Shown one piece after another: positions 1-8,526 of a DNA stretch of 64,000 bases (position 1 is the stretch's first letter; every line of letters begins with the position of its first letter). The position numbers and the translations under genes were made by a program. A model generated the notes under the pieces. The model was not told the origin of the DNA. It saw nothing but the letters and a program-made list of their open reading frames with translations, and did not search any database. The stretch lies in assembly GCF_001187905.1 (NCBI RefSeq), contig NZ_LGIS01000030.1:248001-312000 (forward strand), written 5' to 3'. Source of the DNA: Pantoea sp. RIT-PI-b. Its GTDB lineage: Bacteria > Pseudomonadota > Gammaproteobacteria > Enterobacterales > Enterobacteriaceae.

Positions 1-1029
1 ACCTCTCTCAGCTACAAAGACGCCGGTGTTGATATCGATGCTGGTAACGATCTGGTTGACCGTATTAAAGGCGTAGTGAAAAAAACTCGCCGCCCGGAAG
101 TGATGGGTGGATTGGGTGGATTCGGCGCGCTCTGTGCGCTGCCGCAGAAGTACCGCGAGCCTGTGCTGGTCTCCGGAACCGATGGCGTCGGCACCAAGCT
201 GCGTCTGGCGATGGATCTCAAACGCCATGACAGCATCGGCATCGATCTGGTTGCGATGTGTGTCAACGACCTGATCGTGCAAGGTGCAGAGCCGCTGTTC
301 TTCCTCGATTATTACGCGACCGGCAAGCTGGATGTAGACACGGCTTCCTCGGTGATCACCGGCATTGCCGAAGGCTGCTTGCAGTCTGGCTGTGCGCTGG
401 TGGGCGGCGAAACCGCTGAAATGCCTGGCATGTACCACGGCGAAGATTACGACGTGGCCGGTTTCTGCGTCGGCGTGGTGGAAAAATCAGAAATCATCGA
501 CGGTTCGAAAGTGCAGGACGGTGACGTGCTGATCGCGCTGGGTTCCAGCGGCCCACACTCGAACGGTTACTCGCTGGTGCGCAAGATTCTGGAAGTCAGC
601 CAGACCGATCCTGAAACCAAGCTGCTGGAAGGCAAATCATTGGCCGATCACCTGCTGGCGCCGACCCGCATCTACGTGAAAAACATCCTTAGCCTGATTG
701 AACAGGTTGATGTGCATGCGATTTCACATCTGACTGGCGGCGGCTTCTGGGAAAATATCCCACGCGTATTGCCAGACAATACTCAGGCCGTGCTGGAAGA
801 GAGCAGCTGGCAGTGGCCTGCGGTATTCACCTGGATGCAGCAAGCGGGTAATGTTAGCCGCTTTGAAATGTACCGCACCTTTAACTGCGGCGTGGGCATG
901 GTGATTGCGCTGAGCCCGGCAGACGCAGATAAAGCGGTGCAACTGATGAGTGACGCTGGCGAAAAGGCGTGGAAAATCGGTGTGATTAAAGCGTCTGATG
1001 CTGAAGAGCGTGTGGTTATCAACCCATGA
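1..1029 (+). CDS. purM: Phosphoribosylformylglycinamidine cyclo-ligase (AIR synthetase), 5' end cut by window
   Basis: Converts FGAM to AIR with ATP in the fifth step of purine synthesis, in the cytoplasm. The frame is open from base 1, beginning T-S-L-S-Y-K-D-A-G, which fits E. coli PurM from about residue 5, so only a few N-terminal residues are outside the window. The conserved segments GTDGVGTKL, GGETAEMPGMY, SSGPHSNGYS and LTGGGFWENIPR are all present. The 342 visible residues match the usual length of about 345. The stop overlaps the purN start (ATGA), the usual purMN arrangement with translational coupling. Identification is very secure. Confidence 0.97.
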   Translation, partial: TSLSYKDAGVDIDAGNDLVDRIKGVVKKTRRPEVMGGLGGFGALCALPQKYREPVLVSGTDGVGTKLRLAMDLKRHDSIGIDLVAMCVNDLIVQGAEPLFFLDYYATGKLDVDTASSVITGIAEGCLQSGCALVGGETAEMPGMYHGEDYDVAGFCVGVVEKSEIIDGSKVQDGDVLIALGSSGPHSNGYSLVRKILEVSQTDPETKLLEGKSLADHLLAPTRIYVKNILSLIEQVDVHAISHLTGGGFWENIPRVLPDNTQAVLEESSWQWPAVFTWMQQAGNVSRFEMYRTFNCGVGMVIALSPADADKAVQLMSDAGEKAWKIGVIKASDAEERVVINP

Positions 1030-1664
1030 AAAAACTGGTTGTACTGATCTCCGGCAACGGAAGCAATCTTCAGTCCATCCTAGACGCCTGCGCAAGCGGG
1101 CGTATTAACGGCAGCGTCGCTGCCGTTTTCAGTAATAAAGCCAGCGCCTACGGTTTGACGCGTGCGCGGGAAGCCGATGTCGCGCAGCATGCGTTAGCCG
1201 CCAGTGATTTTGCCGACCGTGCAGCCTTCGATCGCCAGCTCATGCAGGAGATTGACGCGTACGCACCGGATTTGGTGGTGTTGGCCGGCTATATGCGCAT
1301 CCTCAGCAGCGCTTTTGTCGCGCACTATCACGATCGTTTGGTGAATATCCATCCGTCGCTATTGCCGAAATATCCGGGCTTGCATACCCATCGGCAGGCG
1401 CTGGAAAACGGCGACGAGGAGCATGGCACCTCGGTGCATTTTGTGACTGACGAGCTTGATGGCGGACCGATTATTTTGCAGGCGCGCGTGCCGGTGTTTG
1501 CAGGCGACAGCGAAGATGAGATCAGCGCGCGCGTACAGCATCAGGAACACGCGATTTATCCGCTGGTGATCAGCTGGTTTGTCGATGGGCGTTTGCAGAT
1601 GCGCGAGGGTAAAGCGTGGTTGGATGGTGAACCATTGCCGCCGCAGGGTTACGCCCACGACTGA
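1026..1664 (+). CDS. purN: Phosphoribosylglycinamide formyltransferase (GART)
   Basis: Transfers a formyl group from 10-formyl-tetrahydrofolate to GAR in purine synthesis. The 212 residues match the family length. Visible motifs are the N-terminal phosphate-binding loop ISGNGSNLQ, the catalytic stretch VNIHPSLLPKYPGLHTH with the Asn/His pair, and the Asp in VTDELDGGPII. It overlaps purM by four bases and is followed directly by an ERIC repeat, so the purMN transcript probably ends in or near that element. Confidence 0.97.
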   Translation: MKKLVVLISGNGSNLQSILDACASGRINGSVAAVFSNKASAYGLTRAREADVAQHALAASDFADRAAFDRQLMQEIDAYAPDLVVLAGYMRILSSAFVAHYHDRLVNIHPSLLPKYPGLHTHRQALENGDEEHGTSVHFVTDELDGGPIILQARVPVFAGDSEDEISARVQHQEHAIYPLVISWFVDGRLQMREGKAWLDGEPLPPQGYAHD

Positions 1665-1670
1665 TTTCCC

Positions 1671-1787
1671 CGTCATACTTTAAGTTTCAGGAGCGTTGGC
1701 TTCTCTTGCTCATCCCAGTCACTTACTGATGTAAGCTGCTGGGGATTCTCAAGCTTGCCGCCTTCCTGAAACTTGAATTATTTAGGG
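1671..1787. repeat. ERIC (IRU) palindromic repeat
   Basis: An intergenic palindrome between the convergent 3' ends of purN and the pst-like genes. Its core reads CCCAGTCACTTACTgATGTA and then AGCTgCTGGGGATTC, which are the sequences targeted by the classical ERIC primers. The outer arms AAGTTTCAGGA and TCCTGAAACTT are exact reverse complements. The length of about 117 bp is close to the 127-bp consensus. It would form a long hairpin in RNA from either side. No separate factor-independent terminator was seen for purN or pstB, so it may fill that role. Confidence 0.9.
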
Positions 1788-1809
1788 GAGCGGTTTCGAC
1801 AAAACGTCA

Positions 1810-2577
1810 TCAACCAAACCTTCCCGTAATGTAATCTTCGGTGCGTCGCGCTTTTGGCGAGGTGAAGATACGATCGGTTTCATCAAACTCCACCAGCTGG
1901 CCGTTGTGCATAAACGCGGTGAAATCTGACACGCGCGCCGCCTGCTGCATATTATGCGTCACCAGCACCAGCGTGAAATGCTGCTTCAGCGTGGTCATCA
2001 ACTCTTCTATCACCAAGGTTGAAATCGGATCGAGCGCCGATGTCGGCTCATCCAGCAGCAATACCTCGGGTTCAATAGCAATAGCGCGCGCAATCACCAA
2101 ACGCTGCTGCTGACCGGTAGAGAGCGTTAGCGCATTCTGTCCCAGCTGATCTTTGACTTCGCCCCACAGCGCCGCGGCACGCAGCGCACGTTCGCAGGCT
2201 TCATTCAGCACGCGTCGATCGCGCACGCCCTGCAAGCGCAGGCCGTACACCACGTTTTCGTAGATCGATTTCGGGAACGGATTCGGTCGCTGAAACACCA
2301 TGCCAATGCGGCGACGCAACGCGGGAAGATCCTGGTTGGCCTGCATTACCGCATACCGGTCGAGCAGAATCTCACCCTCAATGCGACAGCCATTAATCAC
2401 GTCATTCATGCGATTAAAGCAGCGCAGCAGCGTCGATTTTCCGCAGCCGGACGGCCCAATCAGCGCCGTGATGCGGTTTTTCGGGATCTGCAGATCTATG
2501 TTATTCAGTGCCTGGCGGTCGCCGTACCACAGCGACAGCTGATTCACGCTCAGGGCAATGTCGTAATCGGGCGTCAT
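1810..2577 (-). CDS. pstB: Phosphate-type ABC transporter ATP-binding protein (PstB family)
   Basis: ATPase subunit of a PstCAB-type importer on the inner face of the membrane. The 255 residues carry Walker A GPSGCGKST (about residues 42-50), an ABC signature in the variant form LSTGQQQRL, Walker B EVLLLDEPTSALDP and the switch His in LVTHNMQQA. It starts 12 nt after pstA and is the last gene of a pstC-pstA-pstB run transcribed towards purN. Neither pstS nor phoU is next to it, unlike the canonical pstSCAB-phoU operon. The family is secure. That phosphate is the substrate is inferred from family and from the adjacent ppk-ppx. Confidence 0.88.
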   Translation of the reverse strand: MTPDYDIALSVNQLSLWYGDRQALNNIDLQIPKNRITALIGPSGCGKSTLLRCFNRMNDVINGCRIEGEILLDRYAVMQANQDLPALRRRIGMVFQRPNPFPKSIYENVVYGLRLQGVRDRRVLNEACERALRAAALWGEVKDQLGQNALTLSTGQQQRLVIARAIAIEPEVLLLDEPTSALDPISTLVIEELMTTLKQHFTLVLVTHNMQQAARVSDFTAFMHNGQLVEFDETDRIFTSPKARRTEDYITGRFG

Positions 2578-2589
2578 CAGAAAACCTTT

Positions 2590-4188
2590 TTAGTGCATCA
2601 TGAGCCGGTAACGCTCACGCAGCCGATGACGCAGCGCCATGGCCAGCAGATTGAGCGACAGGATGATCACCACCAGCAGCAAGGCGGTGGCATAAACCAG
2701 CGGTCGGTCAGCATCGATGTTGGGACTTTGGAACGCCAAATCGTAGATCTGAAAACCGAGGTGCATGAATTTGCGATCGAGGTGCAGATAAGGGAACACC
2801 GCATCAACCGGCAGTTCGGGCACCATTTTCACCACGCCCACCAGCATCAGCGGCGCGGTTTCTCCCGCCGCGCGCGCCACGGCCAGAATCAGACCGGTCA
2901 GCATCGCCGGGACCGCCAGCGGCAATACCACGCGCCACAGCGTTTCTGCCTGGGTTGCGCCCAGCGCCAACGATCCCTGACGCAGATTATCAGGAATACG
3001 TGACAATCCCTCTTCGGTGGCGACGATTACCACCGGCAGCGTCAGCAGCGCCAGCGTTAGCGCGGCCCACAGCAAGCCCGGCGTGCCAAAGGTTGGATTG
3101 GGTAACGCGCTGGAGAAGAATAACTGATCGAGCGTGCCACCAATCAGCCAGACAAAGAACCCGAGCCCAAACACGCCGTAAACAATCGACGGCACGCCTG
3201 CCAGATTGACCACCGCGATGCGCACCAGCCGCGTCAACGCATGGCGTCCGGCGTACTCATGCAGCCACACCGCAGCAACAACGCCGAGCGGCATGACGAT
3301 AATCGACATCAACAGCACCATCAGCACGGTGCCAAAAATCGCCGGAAACGCCCCGCTTTCACCACCACCGGAGGTCGGTGAATCACTGATGAATTGCCAA
3401 ATCTGACTGAAGAAGTGCTGCGTTTGGGTGGTTAATGTCATGGCATTGGGGTACCAGGCATCCACAACCTGCGCCAGCGGGATAACGTGATCCTGTCCCT
3501 GCACATCACGCAGCACCAGCGTATCGCGCTGACTTTCGTGTTGTAGATGGGTTAACTGCTGCGCCAGCGCGTTAAAGCGGCGCTGTAGTGCGCTGCGATT
3601 AGCATCAAACTCTGACTGCACTTCGAGGCTGAAGGTGCCGTTACGCTGCTGTTCATCGGCCTGTTGCTGCAGGCTTTCCAGCTGCGCGTTGAGGCGTGCC
3701 ATCTCAATACGGCGAATTTTACTCGCCTGGCGCAACTGCTCATGCACCTGCTGCAAACGCTGATGCAGCAAGGCATCGCGGCTGTGCGCCGTCATCACTT
3801 CATTATCCTGGCGCAACTCCACCAGCCAGCCATAGGCATTGCCGCCGTTGCGGCGCTGCAGCACTAACACATCGGCAGGACGCCGGGTTTTCGCCTCGCC
3901 CTGGCTGTACAGCACGCGGAAATCTGGCGCAGCAAAATCGCGGTTGCCGGTTTTCACTACATAGCGCCACTGCGCGCCCTGCTGCTGCTTTTGCAGCGTT
4001 TCGCCCAGCACCATCACCGCATGACCTTCCGGCGGCTGGAACTGGTATTGATCAACCGGCTGCGGCCAGAAAGCGCGAACGCCCTGCCAGCCCAGCAAGC
4101 CAATCAGCAAGGTAAACGCCAGCAGGCACACCGCAACCGCCCCCGCAGTAAGCCAGCGCCAGCGATCGTTTTGTTGCATCGCCTTCAT
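2590..4188 (-). CDS. pstA: Phosphate-type ABC transporter permease, enlarged PstA with coiled-coil insert
   Basis: Membrane-spanning subunit of the PstCAB-type importer. At 532 residues it is far longer than E. coli PstA (about 296). The order is one N-terminal membrane segment (about 14-34), a large periplasmic region with a Gln-rich coiled coil (about residues 135-220), then the permease domain with several membrane helices and the EAA loop QGSLALGATQAETLWRVVLP. The start overlaps the pstC stop (ATGA). A Met at codon 4 is an alternative start. This long form is known beside ppk in several gammaproteobacteria; the role of the insert is not known to me. Confidence 0.85.
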   Translation of the reverse strand: MKAMQQNDRWRWLTAGAVAVCLLAFTLLIGLLGWQGVRAFWPQPVDQYQFQPPEGHAVMVLGETLQKQQQGAQWRYVVKTGNRDFAAPDFRVLYSQGEAKTRRPADVLVLQRRNGGNAYGWLVELRQDNEVMTAHSRDALLHQRLQQVHEQLRQASKIRRIEMARLNAQLESLQQQADEQQRNGTFSLEVQSEFDANRSALQRRFNALAQQLTHLQHESQRDTLVLRDVQGQDHVIPLAQVVDAWYPNAMTLTTQTQHFFSQIWQFISDSPTSGGGESGAFPAIFGTVLMVLLMSIIVMPLGVVAAVWLHEYAGRHALTRLVRIAVVNLAGVPSIVYGVFGLGFFVWLIGGTLDQLFFSSALPNPTFGTPGLLWAALTLALLTLPVVIVATEEGLSRIPDNLRQGSLALGATQAETLWRVVLPLAVPAMLTGLILAVARAAGETAPLMLVGVVKMVPELPVDAVFPYLHLDRKFMHLGFQIYDLAFQSPNIDADRPLVYATALLLVVIILSLNLLAMALRHRLRERYRLMMH

Positions 4189-6278
4189 CCCTGGCCCTCA
4201 TGCTGGCTGTAGCGTTGGCGTAACCGCTGACGAATCAACTCGGCAATGGTGTTGATCACCAGGGTAAACATCAGCAGCAGTAATGCGCTGAGGAACAGAA
4301 TGCGATAGTGCGCGCTGCCGGCGGCGGCTTCGGGCATCTCAATCGCGATGTTAGCGGAGAGCGCACGCAGGCCAGCAAATAAACCGCCTTCGCTGACGGG
4401 CGTGTTGCCCGTCGCCATTAGCACAATCATCGTCTCGCCGACGGCGCGGCCAAAGCCAATCATCAAGGCGGCAAAAATGCCCGCCGAAGCGCCCGGCAGC
4501 ACCACACGCGTCAGGGTTTGCCATGGCGTAGCGCCCAATGCCAGTGAGCCCTGCCCGAGCGCGCCCGGCACGCTGAATAACGCATCTTCCGATAAAGTGA
4601 AAATCAGCGGCACCAGCGCAAAGCCCATCGCCAGCGCGGCCACCAGCAGATTACGCTGTTCGTAATGCGCTAACCGCTCGCCCACGTCCGGCCAAAACAG
4701 CGTCGGCAGCCAGAGCGTGAGTAACGTCGTGACTAAAAGCACCGGCAGCAGCAGAATCACTTCAAACCCCGGACGTCGCCAGTTGGCCGGCAAACGCGGA
4801 CTCAGCACGCCACACAATAATAGGGTGGCGGCGAGCACCAGCGGCAATAGCAACACGCCAACCAGCGCGCTGCTGATATGCGGTGCCAGCCAGACGCCCG
4901 CGATTAAACCAATCACTACGCTCGGTAGCGCGCCCATCATCTCGATGCCAGGTTTAACCCAACGGCGTAAACCCGGCGACATAAACCACGCGGTGTACAT
5001 GGCGGCAGCCAACGCTAGCGGGGTGGCGAACAGCAGCGCCAGACTGGCCGCTTTTAGCGTGCCCAGCACCAGCGGCATCAGGCTGAACTTGGCCTGATAG
5101 CTGTCACCCGCCGCGGTGGATTGCCACACCCAATCGGGCTGCGGATAGTTTTCATACCAAATCTTCTGCCACAGATTGCGCCAGGTGAAGTCCGGCCACG
5201 GATTATCCAGCGCGAACAGTTGCCATTGCCCGGCACGTTCAATAATCAGGCCATCCCCACGCGGCGCGAACGCCAGCGCCTGAATGCCTGGCGCCAGCTG
5301 CCGCGTCAAAATCGCGCCCTGCTGCTTGCTGGCAAATAGTTGAACCTTGCCCTGCTCATCAAAGGTGGCAAAGACGCGGCGCTGCGATTCGGGCGTAATG
5401 CCGGCCAGTTTTTGGCTGCCATTAAAGGTATGAACCTGTTGCAGGCGCGGTCCTTTATCACCCGCAATGGCAAACCATTGATGTATGCCCTGCGCATCCT
5501 GAATAAGCAAAGTACGTCCACCGGCCAGCATATTCAGGCTTTGCGGCGGCAGGTTGAGGGTTTGGGTTTCACGTAACTGTGCGCCACTCGGCGTGATTTG
5601 CCAGACACGCAGCAAACGCCCACTGCTGGCGTAGAGCAGCGTCCCATCCGGCGACAGCAGCAGATGTTCGGCCTGCTGCTGCGGCAACACGATCTGATTA
5701 ACTTTTTGCTGATTTTCCAGCGTCAGCAGGCTAATACCGGCTGCGGTTTGCGCGGCGATAAGCCACTGATTGTCGCTGAGCGACGTCAGCGTCATGTTAC
5801 TCACCGCACCTTGCGGTAAACGCATTGGACGATCGCCGAGCGGGAAACGCCATTCGCCGCTGCCGTTACGGATAACCGGTTGCATTAACAGCAGCTCGCC
5901 CTGCATATTGAGCAGCACGCTGCGGTTATCGCTGCTGGTGACGGCCGCATCAGGTTTGCCGTTGAGCGCCAGCGCAGGACCCGCAGGTTGACCATCCAGC
6001 GGGATAAAGCGCGCTTCGTTGCGGCTGATGCGCCAGCCAAGATGACCGTCGCTGCCCATCGCCAGCATCGGCGCTTTATCCCACAGCTGCAGATTAGTGG
6101 TGGCATGCATGCCCGGCGCGCTAAACAGCGGTAATACCACCCAGATCAACCAGAAGAACAGCAGTAACATCAACAGTAAAATTCCCACGCCACAGGCCGT
6201 GACTATGCGGCGCACTAAATTATCAGTGGCGCGTCGACGACGGTCGCTAAAGTGGACGGGAATGCGATTTATGCTCAT
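4185..6278 (-). CDS. pstC: Phosphate-type ABC transporter permease, enlarged PstC with large periplasmic insert
   Basis: Partner permease of the PstA-like protein. At 697 residues it is about twice E. coli PstC (319). One membrane segment at about 30-52 is followed by roughly 330 periplasmic residues rich in short strands (for example LLSPDGTLLYASSGRLLRVW), resembling a beta-propeller sensor-like domain. The permease domain follows, with the EAA loop GQGSLALGATPWQTLTRVVL. It is the first gene of pstCAB and divergent from ppk. No strong ribosome site precedes the ATG. The permease family is secure; the propeller reading is an inference from sequence texture. Confidence 0.83.
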   Translation of the reverse strand: MSINRIPVHFSDRRRRATDNLVRRIVTACGVGILLLMLLLFFWLIWVVLPLFSAPGMHATTNLQLWDKAPMLAMGSDGHLGWRISRNEARFIPLDGQPAGPALALNGKPDAAVTSSDNRSVLLNMQGELLLMQPVIRNGSGEWRFPLGDRPMRLPQGAVSNMTLTSLSDNQWLIAAQTAAGISLLTLENQQKVNQIVLPQQQAEHLLLSPDGTLLYASSGRLLRVWQITPSGAQLRETQTLNLPPQSLNMLAGGRTLLIQDAQGIHQWFAIAGDKGPRLQQVHTFNGSQKLAGITPESQRRVFATFDEQGKVQLFASKQQGAILTRQLAPGIQALAFAPRGDGLIIERAGQWQLFALDNPWPDFTWRNLWQKIWYENYPQPDWVWQSTAAGDSYQAKFSLMPLVLGTLKAASLALLFATPLALAAAMYTAWFMSPGLRRWVKPGIEMMGALPSVVIGLIAGVWLAPHISSALVGVLLLPLVLAATLLLCGVLSPRLPANWRRPGFEVILLLPVLLVTTLLTLWLPTLFWPDVGERLAHYEQRNLLVAALAMGFALVPLIFTLSEDALFSVPGALGQGSLALGATPWQTLTRVVLPGASAGIFAALMIGFGRAVGETMIVLMATGNTPVSEGGLFAGLRALSANIAIEMPEAAAGSAHYRILFLSALLLLMFTLVINTIAELIRQRLRQRYSQHEGQG

Positions 6279-6358
6279 GCAGGCCAGGTTACCGGTGGAA
6301 ACAAGTCGCTATGTTGCCCGTAGCTGATTGATAAGACAACCTTTGACGTTGGACAAGC

Positions 6359-6376
6359 CTGCCATACTCTCGCCAT
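6359..6376 (+). promoter_or_regulatory. Candidate Pho box between pstC and ppk
   Basis: Two 7-bp units, CTGCCAT and TCGCCAT, are separated by ACTC. This gives the 7-4-7 spacing of a PhoB site (consensus CTGTCAT repeated). The first unit matches 6 of 7 and the second 4 of 7. It lies 85 bp before the ppk start in the pstC-ppk divergent region, where PhoB control would make sense. A correctly spaced -10 was not convincing, so this stays tentative. Confidence 0.35.
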
Positions 6377-6460
6377 AATGGTGACGGACACTGAGCGGTA
6401 CCGCATTTTTGCGTTTTTTCCGCCGGACATTCCGTCCAGCATCAGCATCTCGGAGTCAGA

Positions 6461-8521
6461 ATGGGTCAGGATAAGCTGTATATAGAAAAAGAATTAAGCT
6501 GGTTAAGCTTCAATGAACGTGTGTTACAGGAAGCCTCGGATAAAAGTAATCCGCTGATTGAGCGCATGCGCTTTCTGGGAATCTATTCCAATAACCTCGA
6601 AGAGTTCTATAAAGTGCGCTTTGCCGATCTCAAGCGGCGAATTCTGATCAGCGAAGAGCAAGGCAAACCGACCTCTTTGCGGCATCTGTTAAAGAAAATT
6701 CAGCTGCGGGTGCAGAAATCAGATCAAGAGTTTGATGCACTCTATAACGATCTGCTGCTGGAAATGGCGCGTAATCAGATCTTCCTGATCAACGAACGCC
6801 AGCTGTCACCGAATCAGCAAGAGTGGCTGCGCTACTACTTCAAACATCAATTGCGCCAGCACGTTACGCCGATTCTGATCAACCATGACACCGACCTGAT
6901 CGAATTCCTGAAAGACGATTACACCTATCTGGCGGTTGAAATCATCCGCGGCGACGATGTGCGCTACGCGCTGCTGGAGATTCCTTCGGATAAAGTGCCG
7001 CGCTTCATTAACCTGCCGGCTGAATCACCCCGTCGCCGCAAGCCAATGATTCTGCTGGATAACATTCTGCGTTATTGCCTTGATGAAATTTTCAAAGGCT
7101 TCTTCGATTACGATACGCTGAATGCCTATTCAATGAAGATGACGCGCGATGCCGAGTACGATCTGGTGACGGAGATGGAATCAAGCCTGCTGGAGCTGAT
7201 GTCATCGAGCCTGAAGCAGCGTCTTAATGCCGAGCCAGTGCGCTTCGTTTATCAGCGCGATATGCCGGATGCGATGGTGGAAATGCTGCGCCATAAGCTG
7301 TCGATTTCGAACTACGATTCGATTGTGCCCGGCGGCCGTTATCATAACTTCAAAGATTTCATTGGTTTCCCGAACGTCGGTAAAAGTAATCTGGAAAACC
7401 GCCCGCTGCCGCAGATTCGCCACATTGGCTTTGATGGCTTCCGCAACGGCTTCGATGCCATCCGCAATCGCGATGTGCTGCTCTATTATCCGTATCACAC
7501 CTTTGAGCACGTGCTGGAGCTGCTGCGCCAGGCTTCGTTTGACCCGAACGTGCTGGCAATTAAGATCAACATTTACCGCGTGGCGAAAAACTCGCGCATC
7601 ATGGATGCGATGATTCACGCCGCCTATAACGGCAAGAAAGTCACGGTGGTGGTTGAGCTGCAGGCGCGCTTCGATGAAGAAGCCAACATTCGTTGGGCGA
7701 AACGCCTGACCGAAGCCGGCGTGCACGTGATCTTCTCCGCGCCGGGTCTGAAAATTCACGCCAAGCTGTTCCTGATTTCGCGCCGCGAAGGTGAAGAAGT
7801 GGTGCGTTATGCGCATATCGGCACCGGTAACTTCAATGAAAAAACCGCGCGCATTTATACTGACTATTCATTGCTGACCGCCGATGCGCGCATCACCAAT
7901 GAAGTGCGTCGCGTGTTCAACTTTATTGAGAATCCGTATCGTCCGGTCACCTTCGAGCATCTGCTGGTGTCGCCGCAGAACTCGCGTGACATGCTGTACA
8001 AGTACATTGATGCAGAAATCGCCAACGCGCAGCAAGGCAATATTGCCGGTATTACTTTGAAGATCAACAATCTGGTGGATAACGGATTGGTTGATCGGCT
8101 GTACGCGGCCTCGTCGGCTGGGGTGAAAATCAATCTGCTGGTGCGCGGCATGTGCTCACTGATTCCGGATTTACCGGGCATCAGTGAAAATATTCGCATT
8201 ACCAGCATCGTTGACCGCTATCTTGAGCACGACCGCGTCTATATTTTTGAGAACGGCGGCGAGAAAAAGGTGTTCCTCTCTTCCGCGGACTGGATGACGC
8301 GTAACATTGATCACCGCATTGAAGTTGCCGTGGCGATTCTTGATCCGCGCGTGAAGCAGCGCATACTGGACATCATTGCCATTCTGTTTAGTGATACGGT
8401 GAAAGCCCGCATCGTCGATAAAGAGCTGAGTAACCGTTATGTGCCGCGCGGCAACCGTAAAAAGGTGCGTTCGCAGCTGGCCATTTACGACTACATCAAG
8501 AAACTGGAACAACCCGAATAA
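6461..8521 (+). CDS. ppk: Polyphosphate kinase 1
   Basis: Membrane-associated enzyme that makes inorganic polyphosphate from the gamma-phosphate of ATP through a phospho-histidine. The 686 residues match E. coli Ppk (688). The N domain begins KELSWLSFNERVLQEA. The autophosphorylated His lies in GLKIHAKLFLI, followed by the second catalytic block HIGTGNFNEKTARIYTDYSL. A GGAG ribosome site precedes the ATG. ppx starts 5 nt after the stop, giving the usual ppk-ppx operon of synthesis and degradation. The divergent neighbour is the pst-like importer. Confidence 0.97.
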   Translation: MGQDKLYIEKELSWLSFNERVLQEASDKSNPLIERMRFLGIYSNNLEEFYKVRFADLKRRILISEEQGKPTSLRHLLKKIQLRVQKSDQEFDALYNDLLLEMARNQIFLINERQLSPNQQEWLRYYFKHQLRQHVTPILINHDTDLIEFLKDDYTYLAVEIIRGDDVRYALLEIPSDKVPRFINLPAESPRRRKPMILLDNILRYCLDEIFKGFFDYDTLNAYSMKMTRDAEYDLVTEMESSLLELMSSSLKQRLNAEPVRFVYQRDMPDAMVEMLRHKLSISNYDSIVPGGRYHNFKDFIGFPNVGKSNLENRPLPQIRHIGFDGFRNGFDAIRNRDVLLYYPYHTFEHVLELLRQASFDPNVLAIKINIYRVAKNSRIMDAMIHAAYNGKKVTVVVELQARFDEEANIRWAKRLTEAGVHVIFSAPGLKIHAKLFLISRREGEEVVRYAHIGTGNFNEKTARIYTDYSLLTADARITNEVRRVFNFIENPYRPVTFEHLLVSPQNSRDMLYKYIDAEIANAQQGNIAGITLKINNLVDNGLVDRLYAASSAGVKINLLVRGMCSLIPDLPGISENIRITSIVDRYLEHDRVYIFENGGEKKVFLSSADWMTRNIDHRIEVAVAILDPRVKQRILDIIAILFSDTVKARIVDKELSNRYVPRGNRKKVRSQLAIYDYIKKLEQPE

Positions 8522-8526
8522 CGCCT

